Of a stretch of 64,000 bases of DNA, positions 1 to 9,277 are shown piece by piece (the first letter of the stretch is position 1; every line of letters starts with the position of its first letter). Below the pieces are notes generated by a model, which was not told the origin of the DNA, ran no database searches, and was given only the letters and a program-made list of their open reading frames with translations. Source of the stretch: Shewanella sp. VB17 (GTDB lineage Bacteria; Pseudomonadota; Gammaproteobacteria; Enterobacterales; Shewanellaceae); the NCBI RefSeq assembly GCF_013248905.1, contig NZ_JABRVS010000001.1, positions 3,782,001-3,846,000 of the forward strand, written 5' to 3'. The position numbers and the translations under genes are program-made.

Positions 1-882
1 ATCGCTTGAATCACTCAATTGTTGCAGTAATGGACTTAATTCACGGCGCATATCAACAGCTAAACTTTGCATCATTTCAGGACTTTGGGCCATCAGCTCA
101 CGAAACCTTGAAGAAGTATCACTGATGCTCATTAACGTCTTCTGAATTTCTTCAGCATTAATATTAGAATGAAGTGCATATAGCTCGGTCTTCCACCCTA
201 ATATTTTAGGAAGCTGTTCGGCTATCATTGCCATACGATCAGAAATATCACTCATCACTTCAGGCACTGAACCAAAAGTTGTGACGGCTTCAAACTCATT
301 AATGCCGCTGAAGGTTAACCAATCATTAAATGCCGAATGACGACTGAAGGTCATTTCAGTAAGCGGATTGAGCTGCACATATTCCTCGATAAATTCTCGA
401 TTTTTGGTTAAGTCATCCGCTTTAATAAAACCTTCAATGGTATGCTCAAATTGCAGCTGTAAATCTTTGCTGGCCTCAATCACTAATGCTTGCTGAGTAC
501 CGAATAAATCTTTACCCGCACCAGAACCATAAAACTCTACCATCTGCGCAGTCAATGCCCACGTGTCAATCATAGCTGCTACTGGAGAAGCTTGAAAAAT
601 AGTGCGTTGCAGTGCTTGTTCTGAGTAAATTTTCCACATGATGGCATTTGATTGAAGAAAAACAGAGTCTTCTTTACTCTGACTCAATAACATCACTTGA
701 TCAGCGGTTTTCTCAACGATACTGTAAAAAGAACGACTAAAATTGCGACTAAAAACACGCATGTTTAATTGTTCTTGGGGAAGAGGTTCTATCCCACTCT
801 CTAACTTCACTTCTAACAAAGAACATGATGTGCCCAACAAGCACAACAATGCCGCAACACTTAATCGTGTCAATACTTTCAT
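1..882 (-). CDS. Putative lipoprotein, 3' end outside the window
   Basis: An open frame runs without a stop from an ATG at 882 to the window edge (294 codons visible). The N-terminus is a signal peptide: MKVLTRL, a hydrophobic stretch ALLCLLG, then TSCS with Cys20 as the probable lipidation site. The -3 position is Gly instead of the usual Leu, so the lipobox is not perfect. The rest is mostly helical and polar, with no motif I recognise. The protein would sit in the periplasm on a membrane anchor. Family and function are unknown, and the C-terminus is missing only because the window ends. Confidence 0.72.
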   Translation of the reverse strand, partial: MKVLTRLSVAALLCLLGTSCSLLEVKLESGIEPLPQEQLNMRVFSRNFSRSFYSIVEKTADQVMLLSQSKEDSVFLQSNAIMWKIYSEQALQRTIFQASPVAAMIDTWALTAQMVEFYGSGAGKDLFGTQQALVIEASKDLQLQFEHTIEGFIKADDLTKNREFIEEYVQLNPLTEMTFSRHSAFNDWLTFSGINEFEAVTTFGSVPEVMSDISDRMAMIAEQLPKILGWKTELYALHSNINAEEIQKTLMSISDTSSRFRELMAQSPEMMQSLAVDMRRELSPLLQQLSDSSD

Positions 883-1254
883 ACTGTCTCCAATGACACT
901 TCATAATCCATTGAAAAGTGTGTCTGTACATAATAAAACCCTCGTTAAGTTTACCACTATTTACCGATACCAAAGCGATTTTTAATGTGCTAGCTTTTTT
1001 TTATTTTAGATTGAATGCTCAACTATCTAAAAAAACACTCTTGGGGCAAGGCATGACAAACTGTGACCTATTTTGTTCGTGATAAAATAGTCAATGGTGG
1101 TTGCATGGTCTATTTTGTGCAAAGTCATTATCGAGAGTCGTACTGGGGCCTTGAACTACTGTCACTTCTCGACACTCTTAACCCAGCATCTTAGGGGAGT
1201 TTAGCTATATACTTGAACACTGAAAGAAAGAAGATTAACATCGCCACATAAAAA
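883..1254. other. Intergenic region, no gene seen
   Basis: This 372-base gap lies between the minus-strand lipoprotein gene and the plus-strand DUF1289 gene, so it must hold divergent promoters. I see AT-rich stretches but no clear operator, hairpin or small gene. Confidence 0.5.
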
Positions 1255-1533
1255 ATGAATGATAGGCATAAAATGATTCAATCTCCTTGTATTGCTAAAT
1301 GTGGTCTCAATGATGATGACATGTGTATGGGTTGCTATCGTAATCTCGATGAAATCGTCGCTTGGAGTCGCGCAGATGATGTGTTTAAAACTAATGTTTG
1401 GCAGTTAATTCCACAACGAAAACACGCCTTAGGTTACGGTGAGAATAAGCACATCATTAGTCGAAAAAAATGGCTAATAGTCAGTGATAAGATAGATCAA
1501 AATCTCAACCAACATGTCAAAGAAACTAAATAA
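1255..1533 (+). CDS. DUF1289 family protein
   Basis: The 92-residue product has the DUF1289 pattern near its N-terminus: SPCIAKCGLN, then CMGCYRNLDEI and a W about seven residues on. The four cysteines (PCxxxC...CxGC) are the family hallmark and suggest metal or Fe-S binding; biochemical function is not established. Length is usual or slightly long, and the residues after about 60 are not conserved-looking. ATG 1255 gives six residues before a second Met (MIQSPC, at 1273), which is an equally good start. It appears to be a single-gene unit. Confidence 0.82.
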   Translation: MNDRHKMIQSPCIAKCGLNDDDMCMGCYRNLDEIVAWSRADDVFKTNVWQLIPQRKHALGYGENKHIISRKKWLIVSDKIDQNLNQHVKETK

Positions 1534-1683
1534 TCAGACATTCATTACCCGGCGTTTAAGTTAAATAATCACTAGACTCATAACATCATGTGATGACTTT
1601 ACTTTAGCCTCCTGGCTTGACATTAATCCTCACTGCCTTATCAAGGTATTATTTAGCTTCAAAATCTGACGAGCCACATTCAA

Positions 1684-2055
1684 TTACTTTTTCATCATAC
1701 CTTTAAGATCAGCAAACGGATTATACGTCGCAGCCTTCATCGTGACTTCTTTGGTTGCACCGTATTGAATCAACTCTTCAAATTTAGAGTGCTCATTATC
1801 ATGACAATATAAACAAAGCAGTTCCCAGTTAGTGCCGTCTGATGGGTTATTATCGTGATTATGATCTCTATGGTGCACAGTAAGCTCACGTAAATTAGCG
1901 TGAGTAAACTCACGGGTACAGCGGCCACAAACCCACGGATAGAGCTTTAATGCTTGTTCACGGTATCCTGTTTCACGCTTAGCTTTATATTCTCTGGCTT
2001 CTGCCAACACTTTGTCTAATTTACTTTGTCCTTGGCTTGCTGACATAAGGTTCAT
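1684..2055 (-). CDS. yajD: YajD family HNH nuclease
   Basis: The 123-residue protein matches E. coli YajD in size and layout. It has a basic N-terminal helix, the zinc-ribbon pair VCGRC, the HNH core (ELTVHHRDHNHDNNPSDG followed by LLCLYCHDNEH) and a C-terminal FADLKGMMKK tail. The second CxxC/H pair and the HH...N...H residues of an HNH endonuclease are all present, so it looks intact. Its cellular role is unknown. A second Met at residue 4 (2046) is an alternative start. It lies on the same strand as guaA and would be its downstream neighbour without the intervening group II intron. Confidence 0.85.
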   Translation of the reverse strand: MNLMSASQGQSKLDKVLAEAREYKAKRETGYREQALKLYPWVCGRCTREFTHANLRELTVHHRDHNHDNNPSDGTNWELLCLYCHDNEHSKFEELIQYGATKEVTMKAATYNPFADLKGMMKK

Positions 2056-2149
2056 CTCTACTTATTATATGGAATCTGTTCATTTTACCGCAACATAGCA
2101 ATAATTGATATCGAGTAGGGTGAGGCGTTACCGCCTCATCCCTCTCACA

Positions 2150-2180
2150 GAACCGTACGTACGGACCTCGTATACGGCTC
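2150..2180 (-). ncRNA. Group II intron domain V (catalytic hairpin)
   Basis: On the minus strand, GAGCCGTATACGAGG pairs with CCGTACGTACGGTTC, the standard domain V with its AGC-type catalytic triad region and GNRA-like turn. It is followed by the domain VI stem (GAGGCG/CGCCTC). This is the strongest evidence that the element is a group II intron. Confidence 0.85.
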
Positions 2181-2188
2181 CTGCATAC

Positions 2189-3507
2189 TTAACTCAGCTT
2201 TGCGCTGAACACATATCCCGTTTTTACATGTCCAAGATTCACTAACCCTGAGCTATCAAACCATTTATTGGGCAGCGCATAGTTTGCTAACGGAATCAGT
2301 GAGTTACGCCAACTGTTCATCTTGATTGATTTAAACGGGGGCTTATACCCCATCTGCTTCAACCGTCTGTGAAGTCGCTGTGGCGTTTTCCACAGCTTCA
2401 GTTGGACGCTCCTCAACCTACGCCTTAGCCAGCTTGCTATTTTCTCGAACTCCCTATTCGCATTCGCTATCCGAAAATACTGACTGAACCCTCTTAAAAT
2501 AGGATTCACCGCTTTGATCACTTCGCTTAATCGCTTACCACCATTGCGCTTTGTCATCTGTTTTAGCTTCGATTTAAACCCTGCTAGTTTCTTCGGCTCG
2601 ATACGTGTGTATCGACTACCTATCTCCACTCCTAAAAACTTCACACCTTCATTGCTGTCTGCTATGTGGGTTTTACGCGAGTTTACCTCAAGCTTTAACT
2701 CGACTTCCAGTATCTTCTTCGCCTGCTTGAGTGCATTTTCTGCCCCCTGCTCGGCTGCGACATAAAAATCAAGATATCGTCTGCGTAGCGCACTATTCTG
2801 TGACCCCGTTTTTTCATCTCTTGATCAAACGCATCCAGATAGATATTCGCTATCAGTGGGCTTATTACACCACCTTGCGGACTCCCTACTTCTGTCGCTT
2901 GCTTGTGCCCATCTACCATCACACCACTTTTCAAAAACTGAACGAGCAGCTTTAGCACGCTACCATCACTAACTTGCTTTTCGATGCTTGATAAGATTAG
3001 CCCGTGGTCTAATTTATCGAAACACTTTGACAAGTCCATATCCACTACATGTTTAAGCTCGTACCGACGCATAAACAATGTCGCTTTGTTGATCGCATCG
3101 TGACAACTTCGCCTTGGCCTATAGCCGTAGCTTGACGGGTGAAATTGCTCTTCAAAGATGGGGCTAAGTAGATCGTTTAGGGGTTGTTGAACGACTCTAT
3201 CCCTAATAGTTGGAATACCAAGCAATCTCACGCCGCCATCCTCTTTGGGGATCTCAACCCGCCTGACTGGCTGAGCTTGATATTGCTTAGTGCTGAGTTC
3301 ATGAAGAAGTTGATCGAGGTTATCACTCAGATTTGAGGCGAAGTCGCTTAGGCTCTGCCTGTCTATGCCGGCCGCGCCTTTGGCTTTCCACACTCTTCTA
3401 AATCCTTTATACAGCTTCTCTTTACTCAGAAGTTGCCCGTATAAACTGTGATAAACTCGCATATTCCTCACATGTGTGCTGTATGGGGACGGATATGACT
3501 TCCTCAA
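2189..3507 (-). pseudogene. ltrA: Group II intron reverse transcriptase/maturase, frameshifted
   Basis: Two frames together make one protein of about 440 residues. The first (3507 down to 2695) has the RT domain: KGAAGID, IPKEDGGVRLLGIPTIRDRV, the FDKLDH region, GSPQGGVISPLIANIYL and the catalytic YADD. Right after YADDILIF it leaves frame and stops. The second frame continues EQGAENALKQAKKILEVEL, then GVKFLGVEIGS and the maturase (X) domain to the stop at 2189. The shift lies in a run of five T near 2768; one more T restores the frame. There is no C-terminal HNH endonuclease, as in class C. It is probably inactive unless the frame is corrected by slippage or the base is a sequencing error. 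Confidence 0.85.
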
Positions 3508-4197
3508 AGTCGGTCTATTTCACTTTGTTGCTTAGCGTTCTAGCGCAATGGCAATCTACTAAACAGTGACAAAACTACTCCCTTGTACAGTTTCTTAAGC
3601 CAGAGCCTTACTCCTAAGGTGACCAGTTCAAAAAGACTTCGATAGCGAATCGACTTGTGTAACTCTGAAAAAAAACATCTGCTCATTACAGACTTAAAGC
3701 ACGCTTTCTCCCTTCGCAATATTAAGCGCTTTTGGCAACTTAATACTCCACCAGACTTGATGCTGATGGTCAGCTTGGTTTTATCCTCCACACCATTACT
3801 GGGCTTCACAGGCCGAGCCTTACTCACTACTACGGATTCATCTGCCACCTCACACCAACATTTCCCTTGAGTCACCTCTTGGGATAATGCCTCCAGCCCT
3901 TATCACTGGAACTGATGCCAGGCTTCCCCAGTTACTGCACTGGCTCCCTATAAGGTATTCCACCCTCAAACACACTATTAGTCTGACTAAGTATTGGGCT
4001 TCGCGCTATTTTGCACGCTCACCCACCAATAGTGCCGAAACAGGTTACGGTTAGTTGTGTACACCTCACTTCCTATGGCTTCCTTCAGACCCTGCCGTTA
4101 GCCAGCAACGCCCTTGCCATTCGGATTATCTTCCCCTTAGTCAGGGTGATACAGGTTTCTTTCAACCTGCTGGGTTTGCCAGCTTCGCTGGGCAAAC

Positions 4198-4229
4198 AAA
4201 AAAGGCTAACGTATTAAATACGTTAGCCT
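4198..4229 (-). terminator. Rho-independent terminator of guaA
   Basis: An 11-bp perfect stem (AGGCTAACGTA, 4203-4213, with 4219-4229) with a 5-base loop is followed on the minus strand by six T (4203-4198, partly shared with the stem foot). It lies 32 bases after the guaA stop. The group II intron begins at once behind the T tract. Confidence 0.88.
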
Positions 4230-4261
4230 GAATACATCACTGATTAATTACTTAAAAGTGA

Positions 4262-5839
4262 TTATTCCCATTCAATTGTTGCAGGTGGCTTACCTGATAT
4301 GTCATAAACCACACGCGAAATCCCATCAATTTCATTAATAATACGGTTCGATACACGCCCCAGAAACTCATAAGGAAGGTGTGCCCAATGTGCAGTCATA
4401 AAATCAATGGTCTCAACCGCACGTAGCGATACCACCCAATCATATTTACGTCCATCACCCATCACACCCACAGATCGTACCGGTAAGAAAACGGTAAATG
4501 CTTGGCTGACTTTATTATAAAGATCTGCTTTGTGCAGCTCTTCAATAAAAATAGCATCAGCAAGACGAAGTAGATCGCAATACTCTTTTTTCACTTCACC
4601 TAATACGCGCACACCTAAACCCGGTCCTGGGAATGGATGGCGATAAAGCATATTATAAGGCAGCCCTAACTCTAGGCCAATTTTACGCACTTCATCTTTA
4701 AACAATTCACGTAACGGCTCAACAAGGCCCATTTCCATATCATCTGGCAGACCACCAACATTGTGATGTGATTTAATCACATGGGCTTTACCCGTTGCGC
4801 TACCTGCTGATTCGATAACATCAGGATAAATAGTCCCTTGAGCTAGCCATTTCGCATTAGCACATTTCTTAGATTCTTCATCGAAAATATCAACAAAAAC
4901 ATGACCGATAATTTTACGTTTAGCTTCAGGATCAGCTTCACCCTCCATCGCGTCAAGAAAACGGTTTTCTGCATCAACATGGACAATCTTAAGTCCAAAG
5001 TGATCGCCAAACATCTCCATGACTTGCTCAGCTTCATTCAAACGAAGTAAGCCATTATCAACAAACACACAGGTTAATTTGTCGCCAATAGCACGATGAA
5101 GCAACATGGCAACGACAGAAGAGTCGACCCCGCCTGATAAGCCTAAGATAACTTCATCGTCACCAATCTGCAGTTTTAACTTTTCAATGGCATCTTCAAT
5201 GATCGATGCAGGTTTCCAGTTCGCTTCACACTGACAGATATCCAACGTGAAATGCTCAAGCATACGCTTACCTTGGCGAGTGTGGGTCACTTCTGGATGA
5301 AACTGCACTCCATAGAATTTTTTATCTTCGTTGGCCATCGCAGCGAATGGGCATGTTTCAGTGCTCGCAAGAGTCACGAATCCCTCAGGTATTGCTGAGA
5401 CTTTATCACCGTGGCTCATCCATACATCTAGCAGAGGTTTACCTGAATCACTGATCGCATCTTCAATACTTTTGAATAATTCAGACGATCTCTGAATTTC
5501 AACCTGTGCGTAACCAAACTCCCCTTCACCAACCCCTTGAATAACCTTGCCACCGAGCTGCTCAGACATGGTCTGCATACCGTAACAGATCCCAAGAACA
5601 GGGATCCCAGCGTTAAATACATACTCTGGCGCACGAGGTGAATCTTCAGCAGTCACACTTTCAGGACCGCCAGCTAAGATGATGCCATTAGGCGCGAACG
5701 CTTTAATTTGCGCTTCGGAAACATCCCACGCCCATAACTCACAATAAACCCCGATTTCACGAATACGGCGGGCGATGAGTTGAGTGTACTGCGAACCAAA
5801 ATCTAAGATCAGGATCTTATGCTCATGAATATTGCTCAT
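4262..5839 (-). CDS. guaA: GMP synthase (glutamine-hydrolysing)
   Basis: GuaA converts XMP, ATP and glutamine to GMP in the cytoplasm, the last step of guanine nucleotide synthesis. The 525-residue length equals that of E. coli GuaA. The N-terminal class I glutamine amidotransferase has the nucleophile in LGICYGMQ (Cys85) and the FHPEVTHT His/Glu pair. The ATP-pyrophosphatase loop is LGLSGGVDSSVVAML, and the C-terminal dimerisation domain ends PPATIEWE, the classic GuaA end. It lies 128 bases downstream of guaB, as in most gammaproteobacteria, and the two are probably cotranscribed, with a hairpin between them that may attenuate. Confidence 0.97.
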   Translation of the reverse strand: MSNIHEHKILILDFGSQYTQLIARRIREIGVYCELWAWDVSEAQIKAFAPNGIILAGGPESVTAEDSPRAPEYVFNAGIPVLGICYGMQTMSEQLGGKVIQGVGEGEFGYAQVEIQRSSELFKSIEDAISDSGKPLLDVWMSHGDKVSAIPEGFVTLASTETCPFAAMANEDKKFYGVQFHPEVTHTRQGKRMLEHFTLDICQCEANWKPASIIEDAIEKLKLQIGDDEVILGLSGGVDSSVVAMLLHRAIGDKLTCVFVDNGLLRLNEAEQVMEMFGDHFGLKIVHVDAENRFLDAMEGEADPEAKRKIIGHVFVDIFDEESKKCANAKWLAQGTIYPDVIESAGSATGKAHVIKSHHNVGGLPDDMEMGLVEPLRELFKDEVRKIGLELGLPYNMLYRHPFPGPGLGVRVLGEVKKEYCDLLRLADAIFIEELHKADLYNKVSQAFTVFLPVRSVGVMGDGRKYDWVVSLRAVETIDFMTAHWAHLPYEFLGRVSNRIINEIDGISRVVYDISGKPPATIEWE

Positions 5840-5920
5840 GGGGAAACCTTTATTTTATCTAAATACTCGTATCAGTTTTATCGATATTAGGACTAAAACT
5901 GACCAGAAAATGGATTAACA

Positions 5921-5944
5921 AAGGAGCGGAAAACTCCGCTCCTT
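5921..5944. terminator. Hairpin between guaB and guaA
   Basis: A 10-bp perfect stem, AAGGAGCGGA/TCCGCTCCTT, has a 4-base loop 24 bases after the guaB stop. In the direction of the gua genes only a TTTG follows, so it is a weak terminator or an attenuator allowing partial read-through to guaA. Confidence 0.6.
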
Positions 5945-5967
5945 TTAATCATTTTTTATCCATCAAA

Positions 5968-7440
5968 TTATGAACCAAAACTGTAGTTTGGCGCTTCTTT
6001 ACTCATGGTCACATCATGAACATGAGATTCCCCCATACCAGCGGAGGTAATTTTGACAAATTCCGCTTTTTCATTCAGCTCTTTAATGGTCGCACACCCG
6101 GTGAGGCCCATGCATGAACGTAAACCGCCCATGTGCTGATGGATGATTTCTTTGAGCTTACCTTTGTAAGCAACACGGCCTTCAATCCCTTCTGGCACAA
6201 GCTTATCAGCCGCGTTATCACTTTGAAAATAACGATCAGAAGAACCTTGAGTTTGCGTCATCGCACCCAGTGACCCCATACCACGGTATGATTTATAAGC
6301 GCGGCCATTATGAAGTTCGGTTTCACCGGGGGCTTCATCAGTGCCAGCAAACATAGATCCTGCCATGATGCATGATGCACCTGCAGCTAATGCTTTCGCT
6401 AAATCACCAGAAAAACGAATGCCACCATCGGCAATAACAGGAATATTGAGGTGTTTAACCGCTGCTGCCGCATCTGAAACAGCCGTGATCTGCGGCACAC
6501 CTACACCAGTAACAATACGAGTGGTACAGATAGAACCAGGACCAATACCCACTTTGACAGCATTAACACCTGCATCAACCAAAGCAAGGGCACCTTCAGC
6601 CGTAGCTACGTTACCACCCACAATCTGCAGATCTGGATATTTAGCACGAGTGTCACGAATACGTTGTAATACTCCCTCTGAATGACCGTGTGAAGAGTCA
6701 ATGAGCAAAATATCAACACCAGCCGCCACGAGCGCATCAACACGCGCTTCGTTACCAGGCCCTGCACCTACTGCAGCACCAACGCGAAGACGACCTAACT
6801 CGTCTTTACACGCATTAGGTTTACGTTCAGCCTTTTGGAAATCTTTGACTGTGATGAGGCCCTTTAGCTTAAAGTTAACATCAACCACTAGCACCTTTTC
6901 AACACGATGAGAATGCATCAGTGTTTGTACTTCATCTAACTTAGTGCCTTCAAGGACGGTGACGAGACGATCTTTTGGTGTCATAACTTTATCAACAGTA
7001 CGACTCCAATCGGTGATGAAGCGCACGTCGCGGCCGGTAATAATCCCCACCAGTTCATGAGCATCATTAACAACGGGATAGCCGGCAAAACCATTTTTCT
7101 CGGTCAACACTTTAAGTTCATCAAGGGTGGTCGCAGGCGTTACCGTGACAGGCTGTTGCACAATACCCGCTTCGTAAATTTTAACCTTACGAACTTCTTG
7201 GGCTTGTTGCTCAATCGTCATATTCTTATGAATGAAGCCAAGCCCCCCTTCTTGCGCTATCGCAATAGCTAAGCGAGCTTCAGTTACAGTATCCATAGCA
7301 GCAGACACTATGGGAGTATTCAGTTCTATTGTATTCGTCAGACGGGTCTTAAGCACCGCAGTATTAGGGAGAACGGTAGAGTGCGCTGGAACCAGCAATA
7401 CGTCATCAAAAGTTAACGCTTCTTTTTTTAATCTTAACAT
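5968..7440 (-). CDS. guaB: IMP dehydrogenase
   Basis: GuaB oxidises IMP to XMP with NAD+, the committed step to GMP. From ATG 7440 the product is 490 residues and starts MLRLKKEALTFDDVLLVP, the conserved family start; GGGGAGA precedes it as ribosome binding site. A longer frame back to 7545 has no family match and overlaps the xseA leader. The order is barrel half, two CBS domains (GYPVVNDAHELVGIITGRD and MHSHRVEKVLVVD), then the catalytic loop GPGSICTTR with the active Cys, and the flap region GSLGAMTQ..SSDRY. It heads the guaB-guaA unit and diverges from xseA. Confidence 0.97.
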   Translation of the reverse strand: MLRLKKEALTFDDVLLVPAHSTVLPNTAVLKTRLTNTIELNTPIVSAAMDTVTEARLAIAIAQEGGLGFIHKNMTIEQQAQEVRKVKIYEAGIVQQPVTVTPATTLDELKVLTEKNGFAGYPVVNDAHELVGIITGRDVRFITDWSRTVDKVMTPKDRLVTVLEGTKLDEVQTLMHSHRVEKVLVVDVNFKLKGLITVKDFQKAERKPNACKDELGRLRVGAAVGAGPGNEARVDALVAAGVDILLIDSSHGHSEGVLQRIRDTRAKYPDLQIVGGNVATAEGALALVDAGVNAVKVGIGPGSICTTRIVTGVGVPQITAVSDAAAAVKHLNIPVIADGGIRFSGDLAKALAAGASCIMAGSMFAGTDEAPGETELHNGRAYKSYRGMGSLGAMTQTQGSSDRYFQSDNAADKLVPEGIEGRVAYKGKLKEIIHQHMGGLRSCMGLTGCATIKELNEKAEFVKITSAGMGESHVHDVTMSKEAPNYSFGS

Positions 7441-7561
7441 GCAACATCTCCCCAAGAGATTAGATAATAAAGGTGAAAATATTGCGGCGAGATTATACCT
7501 TGCATATCTTGCTCGGTAAATGGAAAATAGGAAAAAAAGAGCCATGAAGCGTGAAAAATCG

Positions 7562-8890
7562 ATGCAAATGCCAAAAAATAATGTTTATACCGTCTCACGT
7601 CTCAATGGCGAAGTCCGTCAGTTACTCGAAGGCGAGCTAGGTAAAGTGTGGCTTAATGCTGAAATATCAAATTTTTCCGCTCCTAGCTCAGGGCACTGGT
7701 ATTTAACCCTCAAAGACCATTTCGCTCAAATTCGCTGCGCGATGTTTAAAGGCAAAAACCGCTCTGTTACCTTTAAACCCATTAATGGCCAACAGGTACT
7801 GGTGAAAGGTTCGATCAGTGTCTACGAACCTAGAGGTGACTACCAACTTATTATTGAGTCTATGTTACCTGCAGGTGACGGCATGCTAGCGCAGCAATAT
7901 GAAGCATTGAAAATCAAACTCGCAGCTGAGGGGCTCTTTGCTACCAACACCAAACGTCCGCTTCCTAGCAATATTAATAAAATTGGTGTTATCACGTCAG
8001 CTACAGGCGCTGCCCTTAGAGATGTACTTCATGTTTTAGCCAGACGCGATCCCTCTATTGAGGTGGTGGTCTATCCCACTCAAGTACAGGGCGAGAGTGC
8101 AGTCAAGCTTATTTGCCGCGCCATCACACTGGCCAATACCAGACAAGAGGTCGATGTATTGTTACTCACCCGTGGTGGTGGCTCGCTGGAAGACCTGTGG
8201 TGCTTTAACAGTGAAGAACTCGCGCACACCATTTACAACAGCGCTATCCCCCTTGTTTCTGCCGTTGGCCATGAAGTGGACACCAGTATCAGTGATTATG
8301 TCGCCGATGTCAGAGCCCCGACTCCATCAGCTGGCGCCGAACTGCTATCCAAAGATGCCGATGATAAAGCCAACAAACTGATGGTAAACCTGGCTCGACT
8401 CAAGCAAAGTTGGCAGCATTATCAACTAAAAATAACTCAAAAAGCCAACACATTAGAACACCGCTTACACCGACAAGATCCTAAACGCAGGCTAGAGCAA
8501 TTTGAACAACGCTTCGATGAAATGCAATTACGCCTTAATGCCGCCCTTAGCACAAGATTACACCAACTGGCATCAAAGCAGCAGAACTTAAGCCACAGAC
8601 TCAACCAGCAATCACCGGAGCACCGATTAACACTTGAATCAACACGACTCGACTACCTGACAACACGTTTAAATGAAACCATGAAAGGCAAGCTACATGA
8701 TGCCAAAATGAGCCTTAAAAACAGTGCCCATCAACTGCAAACTGTCAGCCCTTTGGCCACCTTAAGTCGGGGTTACAGCATCACCCAAAACGAATCTGGC
8801 AAGGTGTTATTAAGCTCAAAAGAAGTTCAGACAGGTGAAATACTCACGACATGTTTACTCGATGGCAAGCTTCGCTCAACAGTGCTTTAA
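7562..8890 (+). CDS. xseA: Exodeoxyribonuclease VII large subunit
   Basis: XseA with XseB degrades single-stranded DNA from either end, in the cytoplasm. Family features in order are an N-terminal OB fold (VYTVSRLNGEVRQLLEGELG, then WLNAEISNFSAPSSGHWYLT), the catalytic region (IGVITSATGAALRDV, RRDPSIEVVVYPTQVQGE, LTRGGGSLEDLWCFN, SAVGHEVDTSISDYVADVRA, PTPSAGAEL), a long coiled coil and the C-terminal SPLATLSRGYSIT strand. ATG 7562 gives MQMPKNNVYTV, the usual start in relatives. In-frame ATGs at 7520 and 7544 would add 14 or 6 residues; AGGA before 7544 makes that one possible. It is divergent from guaB. Confidence 0.94.
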   Translation: MQMPKNNVYTVSRLNGEVRQLLEGELGKVWLNAEISNFSAPSSGHWYLTLKDHFAQIRCAMFKGKNRSVTFKPINGQQVLVKGSISVYEPRGDYQLIIESMLPAGDGMLAQQYEALKIKLAAEGLFATNTKRPLPSNINKIGVITSATGAALRDVLHVLARRDPSIEVVVYPTQVQGESAVKLICRAITLANTRQEVDVLLLTRGGGSLEDLWCFNSEELAHTIYNSAIPLVSAVGHEVDTSISDYVADVRAPTPSAGAELLSKDADDKANKLMVNLARLKQSWQHYQLKITQKANTLEHRLHRQDPKRRLEQFEQRFDEMQLRLNAALSTRLHQLASKQQNLSHRLNQQSPEHRLTLESTRLDYLTTRLNETMKGKLHDAKMSLKNSAHQLQTVSPLATLSRGYSITQNESGKVLLSSKEVQTGEILTTCLLDGKLRSTVL

Positions 8891-9277
8891 CACCTTGCCG
8901 AAACACAAGTTTCGAGTCTCTTGCGGGTTGGGTTCATTGGGCTTTATTGCTTGAAGCTGGCTTAATGTCTAGATACTTCTGGCGAGACGCTGTAAAGCCA
9001 TCTAACCCCAAGGATGGAGGAAATGCCATATCTTATACGGAATAAAATATGGCATGGACACTTTACGGTTTCAAATAACATTCCCTGTTACAATGCCAGT
9101 TCGACATCAATGTCTCTCCCTCAGAGAGTCTCACTGCGTGAAACTTCGCCTTGAAACCGAAACTCGCAGCTGTATATCCCCCCTTATCAAAGCCAAAGCA
9201 TCATTGCTTCGATTTAGCTTTAGTCATTGCTGACCTCGTTTGTGGACAAACAATTGACTAACTTATCGGATAACAAA
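8891..9277. other. Intergenic region with inverted repeats
   Basis: No gene is evident in 387 bases. Visible structures are ATGCCATAT (9023-9031) with ATATGGCAT (9047-9055), and CGGTTTCAA near 9065 with TTGAAACCG near 9152, which could form a large stem. The frame just after xseA carries GDAVKPSNP-like codons (DAVKPSNPKDGGNAI), possibly a translated copy of an intergenic repeat. No T-tailed terminator for xseA is clear. Confidence 0.4.

Larger units (their letters stand above)
2110..4197 (-). mobile_element. Group II intron (IIC-like) inserted behind the guaA terminator
   Basis: This is a retroelement of about 2.1 kb. The 3' end is clear: a domain V hairpin at 2150-2180, then a domain VI hairpin with a bulged A, ending ...CCTACTCGAT at 2110. 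An intron-encoded reverse transcriptase/maturase lies inside (2189-3507). The 5' end is inferred: the terminator stem and its six-T tail end at 4198, and the sequence GTTTG starts at 4197, near the usual GUGYG. Insertion straight after a rho-independent terminator, the short length and the absence of an endonuclease domain all fit class IIC. The 5' boundary could be some bases off. Confidence 0.82.

Noticed and set aside
3540..3875. Open frame of 111 codons on the minus strand
   Set aside because: It lies in the structured RNA part of the group II intron upstream of the RT gene and has no protein-like composition.
6341..6685. 114-codon plus-strand frame inside guaB
   Set aside because: It is a codon-bias mirror of guaB; its Ala/Pro/Thr-rich product is typical of antisense frames.
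7441..7545. N-terminal extension of guaB
   Set aside because: The 35 extra residues have no family match and the normal GuaB start with a ribosome binding site is at 7440.
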